A DNA stretch of 64,000 nt, taken from Dromaius novaehollandiae (lineage: Eukaryota; Chordata; Aves; Casuariiformes; Dromaiidae). A program made the translations under genes and the position numbers. A model generated the notes under the pieces. The model was not told where the DNA came from. It made no database searches and was given only the letters and a program-made list of their open reading frames with translations. Of the stretch, positions 1 to 11,000 are shown piece by piece. How positions within the stretch are numbered: the stretch's first letter is position 1; each line of letters starts with the position of its first letter. Where the stretch lies: assembly GCF_036370855.1 (NCBI RefSeq), contig NC_088112.1, forward strand, positions 20,948,469-21,012,468. The letters are read 5' to 3'.

Positions 1-1225
1 TGCTCAGGCTTTTGCATCCCTCCTTTTGCGATGTTTCCTTGGAAAGATGCCGAGGTCCCGGCGCCCCGCTCGAAGGTTTTGCCCTGCGGCACCGAACCCG
101 GCTCTGCCGCAGCCCGGGACGGCGCGGGAAGGGGATGGGGACGGGGACCCGCAGCCACCACCGCGTGCTGGGCCCCAATGGGACCTGAGCAAGGGCTTTG
201 GGCAAACTATTCCCCTGCCAAATGCACATGCAGTTTCTTAGCATCCAAACTGCCCAGATCTGGGAACTGGAAAGGGTTAAATGTTCTGGTTTTAAACTTT
301 CAGAATGAGATGGTCCGAGGTTTCATTTCAAAAATCAAACATAATTTTCAGGAGTTAAAAAACTAAACTAGCAATGACCAAGTAATCCTGGGAAACAAAA
401 CCGAAGAGGTCCCAGTGTGGGAAATAAGGCAGGTAACAGGCGAGATGCACAGAGCTCGCTCACAGGTAAAACCGCCCCGACGGCCTGGCGCAGCCGCGTC
501 CCGCAGGCCCGGGGCAAGGGAGCAGGCGTGGGGCTCCCACGCCATTCGGCCTGCAGGAGCAAACACCAAAAACCTTCAGCCTTCACTCATCGTCACGTAC
601 CCCTTAAAGAACCGCTGCACTCCATAAAAACCTGCATTAGCCATTGCGTTTCGGTTTAGCTTACTTTCTGGATGATCAGCAAACGAACGGAGAGGAAGAG
701 CGGTAGGAAGCGGTGCCAGGCACTGGGCAGGAGCAGCCGCCGGGACGGATGGAGCAGCCCGGAGGGGCCGTGCTCGGGACCAGGAGCATCCGCTGCAGCA
801 CAAACACTCTTTACTGGGCCCCCCAGTCCACCAAGGCCGGGTGAACTCAGTGCAGCGGCCGCTCCTGCCCCTCTCCCCCGGGCTGCACACGGAGGGAACA
901 GCCTGCTCCAGCTGTACATCCTCACCCTATGTACAGCTTTCTCTATTTCGTACAGCGTAACCAGCCGCGAGGCTTTGGGGCGGTTCTGCCCCAGGCTTTG
1001 CCTTGCACCCACTTCCCCGGGTCTGGCTCAGCCCAGCACGGGACACGAGTGCCCATCACCGTGGCGCCAGGCCTCCCGGCAGCACCCCAACGCAGCCCAG
1101 GGAGAGCAAGCGCAGCGCCGGGCAGCGGCACGAGCGGCTTCGGAGGGAGGAGGACGGTGCTGCCAGGGGCAGAGGTGCCTCCTCCCACCCCACCAGCCGC
1201 CAAGAAAGATCTGCCGAAAACCGCC
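1..1225. other. GC-rich flank downstream of RAPGEF6
   Basis: This stretch lies beyond the predicted RAPGEF6 poly(A) site. It is rich in G+C and CpG, in sharp contrast to the AT-rich 3' UTR that begins near 1226. Several overlapping open frames exist on both strands (up to 196 codons), as expected from GC-rich DNA with few stop codons, and none resembles a known protein. In mammals the neighbour on this side is CDC42SE2 in convergent orientation, but I did not find its short coding sequence here. It could be intergenic DNA or part of a neighbour's 3' UTR. Confidence 0.5.
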
Positions 1226-1240
1226 AACGTATGTAGATTG

Positions 1241-1246
1241 TTTATT
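1241..1246 (-). terminator. Distal poly(A) signal AATAAA
   Basis: The minus strand reads AATAAA here. A CA dinucleotide suited to cleavage lies about 10 nt further on, near 1230. A GGTGGGGTGGGAGGAGG downstream element follows near 1175-1195. The base composition also switches from AT-rich to GC-rich at this point. Together these support the main 3' end of RAPGEF6. Confidence 0.6.
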
Positions 1247-1317
1247 GATTCCAACATATTAATAGATTGGATAATAAACAGTACTTTTAAACATTCTCTT
1301 AACCAAAATATAACAAA

Positions 1318-1325
1318 TATTTACA
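1318..1325 (-). promoter_or_regulatory. Pumilio recognition element (UGUAAAUA)
   Basis: The transcript strand reads UGUAAAUA, a full match to the PUM consensus UGUANAUA, about 75 nt upstream of the distal poly(A) signal. Binding is inferred. Confidence 0.4.
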
Positions 1326-2530
1326 ATCACTCAGTAAAAATACAAAAAGCATACAGAGGCACTGTCTTTCTAAAAGACATAAGTGTAAGAGGTATCAAAA
1401 AATAGGAGACAAACATTGCTTGTTACAGAATACTTTACAATCACTGACTTGTGCAGTACAATTGCTATTGGAATATCATTACATCTGTGCAGTTTCGCCA
1501 ATATGCTCACACATTTAGAATTTAATTAATACCAAGCTAAACTGCATTCCAGGGATATCAAAAATAAAGATAAAACGATAAAAAGCACAACAAAAGCAAA
1601 AGCTGAACTGGGAACCCCAGGTAGATTACCCTCTGTACAAGCGCTCTAAAATATAATGTGTAAAGCTTTTCTGGAGAGAGAGTATCCCTTTTTTCTTCTG
1701 TTTTGGGGGAAGGCTGTGGTAAGTATATCTTTTAAAAAAAGACAACGTCTTTCGTCTCCTACTTCAGCGCTGCTGACCGCGACGGCACCGCTTATGCCAA
1801 GAAGGACAAAACTAATGAGCCAAAGGCAGCATCGCGTTGGCAGCCACGAGCAGGCATCCAGCCCTTCTCACACGTACACATCTCAAAGAAAGCAGAAGTT
1901 TCCTTTCCTTTATATTGTACATACGGGCAGCGAAACCAGTGCTCAGACTCCGTTTTCCCTTCTCTGCAACTGGAGAGGCCAATTAAGCTCAGAGGATGGC
2001 ACTCCTTCTCTGCGAATTACTCGGAAGATTAAGATTTAAATAGCACGGTGAAATACTGTATGCTTAAATCACGAATAGCTTAAACAGCTCTTTCACCCAC
2101 AACGAGGCATGAGCAAACGAACAGTAGAAAAACAAGCAAATTAAGGTACGGCAGTGGAAGAACATCCCATTAGGCATTTTAATTGTTCATCAGAAGTCAG
2201 ATGAGGAAAGGGGAGGGAAATTAAAGAAACCCGGCGCAGATACTAATTAAGGAAACCGTGATCCAGAAGACATCACTTCAATAAAGCGGTGTATAACAAG
2301 TACTAACCACAGTCTCACTCCCCTTGTAATTACTGAAAAAAGGGATAATGTCTCTTCAAATCCATACCAGACACACTACATTTGGCTACGGGCCCCGATC
2401 AATGTGATCGGTTGATTTAAAAAATAAAACAAACAAAAAACCCCAGCGAGGACGAGCAGAGGCAAGCCACACCGCGCGGGTCCGGAGAAGCAGAAGTCGC
2501 AGCTCGGCTGTCACTAGTTGATGCATGATT

Positions 2531-2538
2531 TATTTACA
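2531..2538 (-). promoter_or_regulatory. Pumilio recognition element (UGUAAAUA)
   Basis: This is a second full match to UGUANAUA on the transcript strand. It overlaps an AT-rich stretch that also holds an AATAAA hexamer. Confidence 0.35.
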
Positions 2539-3873
2539 CTAGCTGTATTGGATATTAGGAAAATATGATTAGCAGGACTTTCACTCACTTTAAAAGACTT
2601 TTCAGTGTCCTGAAAAGCACTGCGGGACAGACCGATGCTGTTGACGTGCAAACACCAGGGCAGGAACGGCTCCCAGGCTCGCGGCAGGAGAGGCAGCCGC
2701 TCCAGCAAGAGCCCTGCATCCTTCTGCTTTTGTTCAAGAGGCTGAAATCAACTGCGATTCGATATCCAAGGGCACGGAAAGGTTATGGTTTAATTTACCT
2801 GGCACGAAACACATGATTTTCGGATGAAACGTGAAGCACGTTGTGCACCGCACTTCCAAGTTAAGCAGCAGCGTACCGTGGGATTGCTCGAGCTTCTGAT
2901 TTACATCCCACAAAATATCAGTTTAACAGTTATAATATCAACATTACATGTGCTGAAAACAATTGCTCTGCCCTGCATTGTTTTGACACTTATATTAATC
3001 TTTATTCATTAAGGCCTGTGCAAGTTCATTATATTCATTAAGGCCTTAAGAAAGCAAAACACCTTTATTATGAAATACCTCAACTGCTTTTTAACATGAT
3101 TTTTAACCATTTGCTCCTCAGATGCTTGTGCCAAAAATTAACACAGCCAACTCATTAATGATGAATTAGGCACCCCTCTCTCAGCGTTGCAGTTCACAGC
3201 CGATTCAGGACTTCAGAGCAACAATCTCTACAGGGCAAGTTCGGCTTCAAGGTAGTATCGAACCCGGCACAGTCACGAACGCAAACGCAGGCTTGGTCAC
3301 ACACAGTCACCTGTTAGTATCGGTCCCAAGTCGATATGGGGAAAGCACATCAAAGGCCTTGGGTTGTTTTTGGTACTTGTGGCATTTGCAGAAAACGCTG
3401 CATTCACCTTGCACCCCACGCACACATACAAAAAGAAATCTTAAAGCTCTTCACAACTTAGGATGTAGAAATAATTTTTGAGGCACTGTAAAAAGGACAA
3501 ACATCTTCTTTCTAGCTTAGGCTGTAAACATCACAACAAAGATTTACAATTAAATGTTTAAATACATATTCACACATTCATGTCCAATTTTAACACCAGA
3601 ATGGGGCATCATGTGCTAGAAGAAAGAAAGAAAACGCAGGTATTTCCAGTTCTACCCCTGTGCACTCTGGTTGGCTAGGGAAAATCAAAGAAGCAACTTA
3701 CTTGACGCTATCAGACTACACTATCGCATGTTAATACTGACTCTAAGTCGAAACTTCCATTGACATCAGCAACACCAGGATTTTAACCTAAGATTTGAAA
3801 CTAAAATGCCTTGAGGCCATCTGTGTTCTCCAGATGAGCACAACTGGTTTGGGGACTTGCTCATACACTGTAT

Positions 3874-3881
3874 TATATACA
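3874..3881 (-). promoter_or_regulatory. Pumilio recognition element (UGUAUAUA)
   Basis: This is a third full match to UGUANAUA on the transcript strand of the predicted 3' UTR. Confidence 0.35.
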
Positions 3882-4119
3882 TGAATATTATGTCATTCAA
3901 TGCTCAGTTTCATAAAGTCTCCTGTGCAAAGGAGGCGATGACTTTAAATTTTAGTTAAGCTTTGCACCTAAATCCTGGGTTAACTCTGGTGAAAGGCCAG
4001 ATTGCGTGGGATGATCTTAAAACCCACAACGCGCAATTTAGTTTTGGTTTCTAGCAACATGCTTTGCACGCTGAACTCCGCGGAGAAAATTTGGTTGAAG
4101 CTCTTTGGAGGCAGCTTCA

Positions 4120-4300
4120 AACTGAGCCAGCAGCTCCTGCTGCACCCAGCTTCCCGGACCCGAGGCTCCCTCGGTGCGGGGGGCAAGGGCCAGCGTCGCC
4201 GGGAAGGGTCGTGCGGTCCGGTTTTGCTCTCTGGAGAGAGGACCGGCCGGTGGCAGTGCCTCCGCGCCCAATGCGGACGCGCTGTGCAAGACTTCTTCCT
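4120..4300. other. CpG-dense patch inside the 3' UTR
   Basis: About 180 bp of GC- and CpG-rich sequence sit within otherwise AT-rich 3' UTR. Open frames of 139 and 141 codons on the two strands overlap it, but they look like composition artefacts and match nothing known to me. Confidence 0.45.
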
Positions 4301-5004
4301 CTGTTCAGTATTTAACCCCCCAGAATGCCCTAAACTCCAAGCATTTCTGCACCCGATAACATCCCATTGCATGGGCCCCCAGCTCTCCGCGGTTATTTTG
4401 AGCACAATGGTTCACATGTAGCTAACTCTCACATGGATTAAATGCACATTAGCCAACCAGAGCACTCCCGACACAAATAAAGGAAATTCCCATCAAAAAC
4501 ATTTTTAAATTAATAAATTACTTTTAGATACTGCAGCAGTGTCCTTCAGTTTTGCTGACGTTTTGAATTATTTTTTTTTTGAGTTCATAAAATAACACTC
4601 TTAGATTTATAATGTAGAAAATAACGATGATGGAAAACTACCAAAGGATTATATGGTATCATACAGAAGAAAGCTTCCAAGCTTCAAGTGGTCTTGACGA
4701 CTGGCCCTCCCAAAAGCATGAAGACTGGTCCATCTTGTGATACTGGTTTCAGTACCCACCTAGTCCGTCCGCTCCTTGAAAACGGCTGCCCATTTCACAG
4801 GCAAGGGACACTTTCCTTCGGCTGTGGCAGGCTGAAGCAAGGTAGAGCTGTATGATCCAACCAGTTGCATCCTGTCCATGGCAGAGGCAAACCCAACGTC
4901 TGAGGTTAGTAGCAGCAAGTTGTTAGCGTTAGCTAACAGAATCATGTGGTCCTTCTTCCCACGTCCCGTGGGTTTGGAAGTGGTTTACACGGAGAGCCCA
5001 ACGG

Positions 5005-5030
5005 TTACACTGCTGATACTTGTTCATCTT
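5005..5030 (-). CDS. RAPGEF6: RAPGEF6 last coding exon (w22), PDZ ligand VSAV
   Basis: After the acceptor ttgttttgcag the exon begins AA, which completes the split Glu codon of the previous exon, then encodes DEQVSAV and TAA (5005-5007). The C-terminal VSAV is a class I PDZ-binding motif shared by RAPGEF2 and RAPGEF6, known to recruit MAGI-family scaffolds. Only 26 nt are coding; the rest of the exon is the 3' UTR. Confidence 0.93.
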
Positions 5031-8000
5031 CTGCAAAACAAGAAGAAACTGTAGATTAATTACTCCATTAGTCACCTGCCTTCAATACTGCTGGCACAGA
5101 AGAGCACCAAGCCCCACTACTTGGTCACAGCGCTCTTGTGAAGACTACTACTTCACGGGGATGTTTCAGTGTCTTAACAACTGACCACAACATATTACAC
5201 ATAACCATTCAAGAAGTCCTCAGGTCATCTGAGGTATTATATAATAAGGATACATTGCAAAACAGATAAAATCCTATATCCTCCAAATATTACTTAGCAT
5301 GCAACTCCCAGCACCCCAAAACCTAGTGACTTGGGAGAAAAGCCAGTAAGTTACTTCCCGACATGCAGTGATCTTTTCAAAGGAACTCCAGATAAATTTA
5401 ATCAGACACTTTAAAAATAGTAAGAGAGATATATCTAAAAGTATACGGTTAAGTTCAGTTTTGAAAAAATCTGGATTATAGTGTTTGAAGCAATTACTTC
5501 CTTATTTTACATCAGAACCATTTAATATCATAACTGAATTAATGCTGGGCAATTTTAAGTTTTACCACATAAGCTTGAATTGCAATACTAATACATACGT
5601 TAAATACTGTTTTAGTATTATAAAGGCCAAGATAGGATCACTTTGATTCAGAAATTGTTTTAATCAAAGTTCACGTTCATTTTAAGGCAGACAAATTCAA
5701 GCAGACAATCACAATATTCTATTAAAAAATTAGTTCACTGGCAAAGGGTACAAAGAGATCACATCAGTGCACAAGTATTAAAAGCAGATCAGCAGATAAA
5801 TAATTAGGTGGCAATTCCCCTAGCTTGAAGTTAGTTTTGACACACAGTAAGAGAGGTCTTTTTCAGAAAAATCACTTGCATTTGGATCACATGATATATT
5901 CTGTGCTTGGCAGCATTGGCTGTTGCTTCAAACAAGGTCAAGAAGAACTTAACAGGAAGAGACACTGTCAGGTCAGTTTAGGCTGAGAAGTCACATTTTA
6001 TTAAAGGCATTTTTCACAAGAACAGAAGTTTACTGCTTTATTTTGTTCAATGCTTTTTAAATCCATGCTCCCGAAGTGTCTGTTCAGGAATACTGCAGCG
6101 CAGTGCTAGTACGGGAGAACAGGAACATGAAACAAATCAAGAGTTGAACACAATCCCACCAAATCTGCATTCAAAAAAAATTGTTTTAGGTCATTATCCC
6201 AATGCCATCTTAAACAGTGGGACATAAATTAATCAAGCCAAAAAGACTTGGAGTTTTTTGGCATATAGTTCATAGCCTGAGAGTGTCCTTTAAGCTGTCA
6301 TCACCACTCAAAGGGGACAGAATTTATGGAAAAATAGCATCTACATGCTCTTAAGTGTCTCAGGTATACTTTGGGAGGTCTACTATTTCACTTTAAGGTC
6401 TGGTTGGTGTCAGCATGCTTCTTCTAAATGGAAGGCATTCTTTCTAATATATGTGTGTATATACATATGTGTGTATGTGTGTGCGTATATACACACACAT
6501 GCACACAGACACAAACACATACTTGTATATTTAAAGATTAAGCAAGTTGCAATCGCGCCGGATGACTAAGAGGAACTCAAGCACACCGTCGTGAAGGAAA
6601 CACTGCACAGACCAGAGTTACACAGCAGTTCACTTAACATCTACCAAGTTAGATGTTGCACGTACCATCCTCTTCACTATCTGCGTCAGTCATATCTGCT
6701 AGCTTGGGGCCGGACGGCTGCCGACTATGCCACTGAGGCATCTTCGAGGAAATACAGGCCATCGAGTCACTACCGAGAGAAGCTGATGAAAGTCTAGAGA
6801 GGTCACTGTGCAGCATCTTTGACCTCTGCACTGCCACACTATAGTCTGGAGGTTTTAGGTGTGGGTGATGGGGCGATCCTTCCTTTATGTCCGCTAAAGA
6901 AATCCCCATATATCCCGGAGGGGTGGGCGGTGGCTCCCTATACCTATCGTCCTTCTTAGGTGAGGTGACACAGTACACTGGCACGAGAAATAAGCCATGG
7001 AAATGTTAAAAGAAGAAAACAAAGAAAACAAAACGTTAAAAAATCATGAAATGTTACAATGGCAAAACAGAAACTGATAACAAAATGCAAATGCAGAAAC
7101 ACTGGTTATCACGACAGCAGCAGATATTTACGCTTTCATTTATGCTTTGTGCTTATTTCGAGAAGTCAAGAGCAGCAACAGAACCAGTGAACTCGTTAGG
7201 CAAAGTGCCAATCAAGCAGAAACAGAGCTATAACTATAATCGGTGGGCGCTGGTGCCCATGCTGGTGCCACAGGGCATCATGGCCATGCTGGTGGCCGAG
7301 GACGCGCTGGTGGCCGAGGACACACCAGCTCCACTTCACAGCCTGGCAAATGGAAGCCAAGGAAATGGGGCAACTTGCCCACAGGCTGAGCGTTAGGATT
7401 GCTTGTTGACTTGCTTGTCAACAGCAGCCACTTCCATCAAAAGAGAGGTCTGTGGCTTAACACAGTCATTATAATAGAATATCGCCGTATCAGTTGATAT
7501 GTAATATGACATTAAACCATCCACTCATCTGTGCTATAGCAAAAAAAATTACTATCATATGGAACTGCTCCGGTGAGGCAAACTGTCTCCAGAGCCTGCA
7601 TTCACTATCTTGCATTTTCTCATATTAAACACTGGCTTACGGTATCTGTATTGCACACTTCAGGATGCTGGTTAAAAAAATTTAAGTTCTCTATTTACAA
7701 GTGAGGAATAAGCATGAATAGTCATGGCAACACAAGCCTTTGGAAAGGCTCCATTACACCTTTTACAGTCATAAAAAAAGATTACACACAATATTTATTT
7801 GCAATGTCCATCCACACAATTAATCTTCTACACTCCTCCCCATTCACTTGCAGGTCAGCTCACATAGGCTACCCAAACTTTTTTTTTTGTAAATCCCCTC
7901 TCCCTCCCACTCCCTCCCAATTTTAGGACTAATATGCATGTTAAATTGGGCTTTTCCCATATACATGTTGCAACAGGATAATTTCAAAGCTAGGATAATT

Positions 8001-11000
8001 TTTAAACTCTATTAGCTGAGTGAATTTACATTCATGTTGCAGATGCATTTAAAATACTTTATGTTCATTGCACTTTCATTAATTTCAACAATTGTGGTAT
8101 TTTCTGGTCTTACAAGAATACAAAAATCAAAATAAAGCAGTATTTTCTTACTTTGTGTTCTGGACTTGTGGGATTCTGGGTGTTGGTTAAAGCAAGGAGA
8201 GTCGGTTTGTACTCAAACTCAGATATCTTGGGCTTATGGTAAAATAAAAAAAGCCTAAATTCATGCAGTCTGGGTTTTAACAGCTATATGTGTATACATG
8301 CAGAGATTTACACTACTGATTTAAAGATATCATTTTCATTTAAATAGCACTGGGCCTCTATGAGGTAAAAGGAAGCTTTGCTCTCCCTGACGAACCGGGG
8401 AATGCCTGGTCCTCCCTCATCTTCGGTCTTTATGGGTTTTGAAGCAATAGATACAAGGGTGGATGCAATTCTACGGAAAAATGTTACAGGCTTCCTAGAG
8501 CTAATAATTAGTCTTCTGTAGTCATGGAAGTACAAATAATTTGCACTTTTATGAAGTTCTAATTCATACTGTTTTATAAATGTTATCAAAATAAAGCATT
8601 TTAACAGTACTTAATATCCACAGCAGTCTGCCTCCGTAATTTGTGTCATCTACCCACAATCTCAGGAGGTTACAAAACCCTTCAGGAGGAACTGAGCACC
8701 GGTCCTGCTGAACCAGTCCCTTTCTGGGAGGCTCCTTTAGCCTCTCCTGTGCCCACCGAGGTGCTCTCCCCTTTTAAAAACCACATCCGACTCTTTCTTC
8801 TGAAAACAAAACCGATCCTCAGATATTCCCTTGCTCCCTTCCTACTGACGACCAGAAGTAAAACTGCTCTCTCCCTCTCTCCCTCCATGTCGTGGTGACC
8901 CCAGATGAAACGCTGGAGTGCAAAACGTCATCATCTGAGATTTAGATCATTACTTGGGAACTCTCTTACAACCACTGCTAACCTGTTAAAAATTTTTTAT
9001 CTAATAATTAAAATTTGAACTTTATTCAGGAACAAAGAGGCTACTCAGTTATTTACATAGCACTAAAATTAGAACAATAATGTTACAACCCATGTTTCTT
9101 GCCTTTTAAATAGAACAACCTACTGCAGATGTAAAGGCAAGTATACCACAGCTCCTGCCTCCAAAGCTGCTGTTCATCTATTCAAATACAGTGAAATTCC
9201 TCGCCGTGGTTAAGGGAAACATAACTAGGTGGTAGCAATACAAATTTTGGCAATTAAAAAAAAAAAAAAAAAACAGAAGAGCTAAGATACAATAGACAGC
9301 TACAGAAGTCTATTGTAGGTAAAAGTTATAAAAAAGCTTTCTCATTTTGATGTCCCATAACAGCACGTCACCATCCCACACTGCTCCTGAAAAGCAGAGG
9401 CTGCAGTGAGAAACATTCGACGCTGCAGAATGTAGAAATGCCCAGGAAACCATGAAGTCACCACATTTACTGACTCTGCCAAGGCCACATTCTTCCATCA
9501 GTACGTGGGCAGTGGTTTTCCAGCTCTGTTCGAAAGGTTTCAGGCAGCACAGCTCGTGCCAGTTCTTTCGGGGGACTATTCAACAGCAGCACTCATTAAG
9601 CAAACGAGCTGAAGAGTCTCATTTTGTTTACAATATTATGAATTCATGCAGTCGTTACAGACTGTGGCAACAAGCTGTTCGTAGAGAATAAGCAAATGGT
9701 GAAATAAAGCTAAATTATCTTTGGTATACTGCACGATGCCTAACTAGCAGATTTGCAGTTGCAAACCAGAAGTCATATCCACCTATATTAGATCTGTATT
9801 TAAAGGGGATATATATGTGCTTTATTGGATTATGGTGATGAGTGTTTCTTACCAGTGTGCTATGACCACATAAGGAAGAAAAGCTATGTGGTGCAGTATG
9901 TAAACAGAACTAAAAAACAAGGGAAAAAGTTGCAAGAGAAGATAGAATATATTGAATAGCTAATGCCGTATCCTAAAGGCTCATAAGCCGTTTTGAAAGG
10001 ATACAAGGGCAAAAACATGCACAAGAGTGAGCTGTGAGCAAGTTTTCTGCCAGGCTCCACTGTGCTCCCTTTCTTCTATAAAGCCGAGAAGGAGGAATGC
10101 AGTCTAGAGACCTCCACCCTGCGTGTGATGTTTATTCAGGCAATTACCTTTGATAACACAAACCCCTCTAGCAAACTGCTCAGTAATTAAACTGCATTTC
10201 AGCTGCACCCTTGCCTTAAAGTTTAGCGAGCTTTGCACTCCATGTTTTATCTTGTTCATAACCCAGTTCCTTTAGTTTTGGCAGTTTGGCAGCTGAACTC
10301 ACTAGGACAGCGAGAGAGCGTGTTGCTCAGTAAAACAGTGTCTCTGAAGAGACATTTTACAAATTTCTCTCCTTTTACATGTAGCCAAGCTGCAGTTGTA
10401 TAACTAAATGGCAGCGCAACATAGCAAAGATGGGAAGGGAACCTGCTTCATCCCTGAGCTTCTCGAGAGTGGGGCACTGTGGATGAAACGTGCCGCAGCA
10501 CTGGAGAGGTGGGAATGCTTTGCACAACTCCGTAATCGTGCTCTTCCCTTTCTAGTTCATGCAACATCTGTACTACACGGATGCTTAAAGGAGCCATGCT
10601 CATTGCTCCCTGCCAGAGGAAAGCCTGCAGCGATAAGGGTTTCCAAATAATCCAAAAAAAAGTCGTACTAGAGAGAGGAACAGCCTGACATTTCCATGAA
10701 CACATTCTCCTGCACACCCGCAAAGTGATTAGGAAGTGTACTGTTTTATTATTTCAATTTTCCTAATCCAGAAGGTGGTGGTTTAAAAACCACATTGTCT
10801 GAGGACTGTTCTGATTAAAGCCACATGATAAAGCTGAATTTAACATGCAATCCAGTCCCCCGATCTGCTGACGTCATTTCTTTACAACTTCATATCAAAA
10901 TGCAAAGCAGATGTGGAAGCTTCCATAAACCGTTGGTTTGGCTTACCTATCAGGCCTTTTTCTGTACTCGAAGTAACAGTTTTGTAAGTTGTATCGGTGC

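Larger units (their letters stand above)
1226..5004 (-). other. RAPGEF6: RAPGEF6 3' UTR (predicted)
   Basis: About 3.8 kb follow the stop codon, similar to the roughly 3 kb 3' UTR I recall for human RAPGEF6. The stretch is mostly AT-rich, with three Pumilio-type UGUANAUA elements on the transcript strand and a GC-rich patch at about 4120-4300. The distal end is set by the AATAAA at 1241-1246. Other AATAAA hexamers on the transcript strand (near 2528, 3000 and 3066) could give shorter forms. No convincing open frame lies inside. The exact end is inferred. Confidence 0.65.

Noticed and set aside
672..1405. Open frames of 196 and 158 codons on the plus strand
   Set aside because: GC-rich flank with overlapping frames in all directions and no similarity to any protein I know, including the expected neighbour CDC42SE2.
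3980..4421. Opposed open frames of 141 and 139 codons
   Set aside because: They overlap each other on opposite strands over the CpG-rich patch of the 3' UTR, a typical composition artefact.
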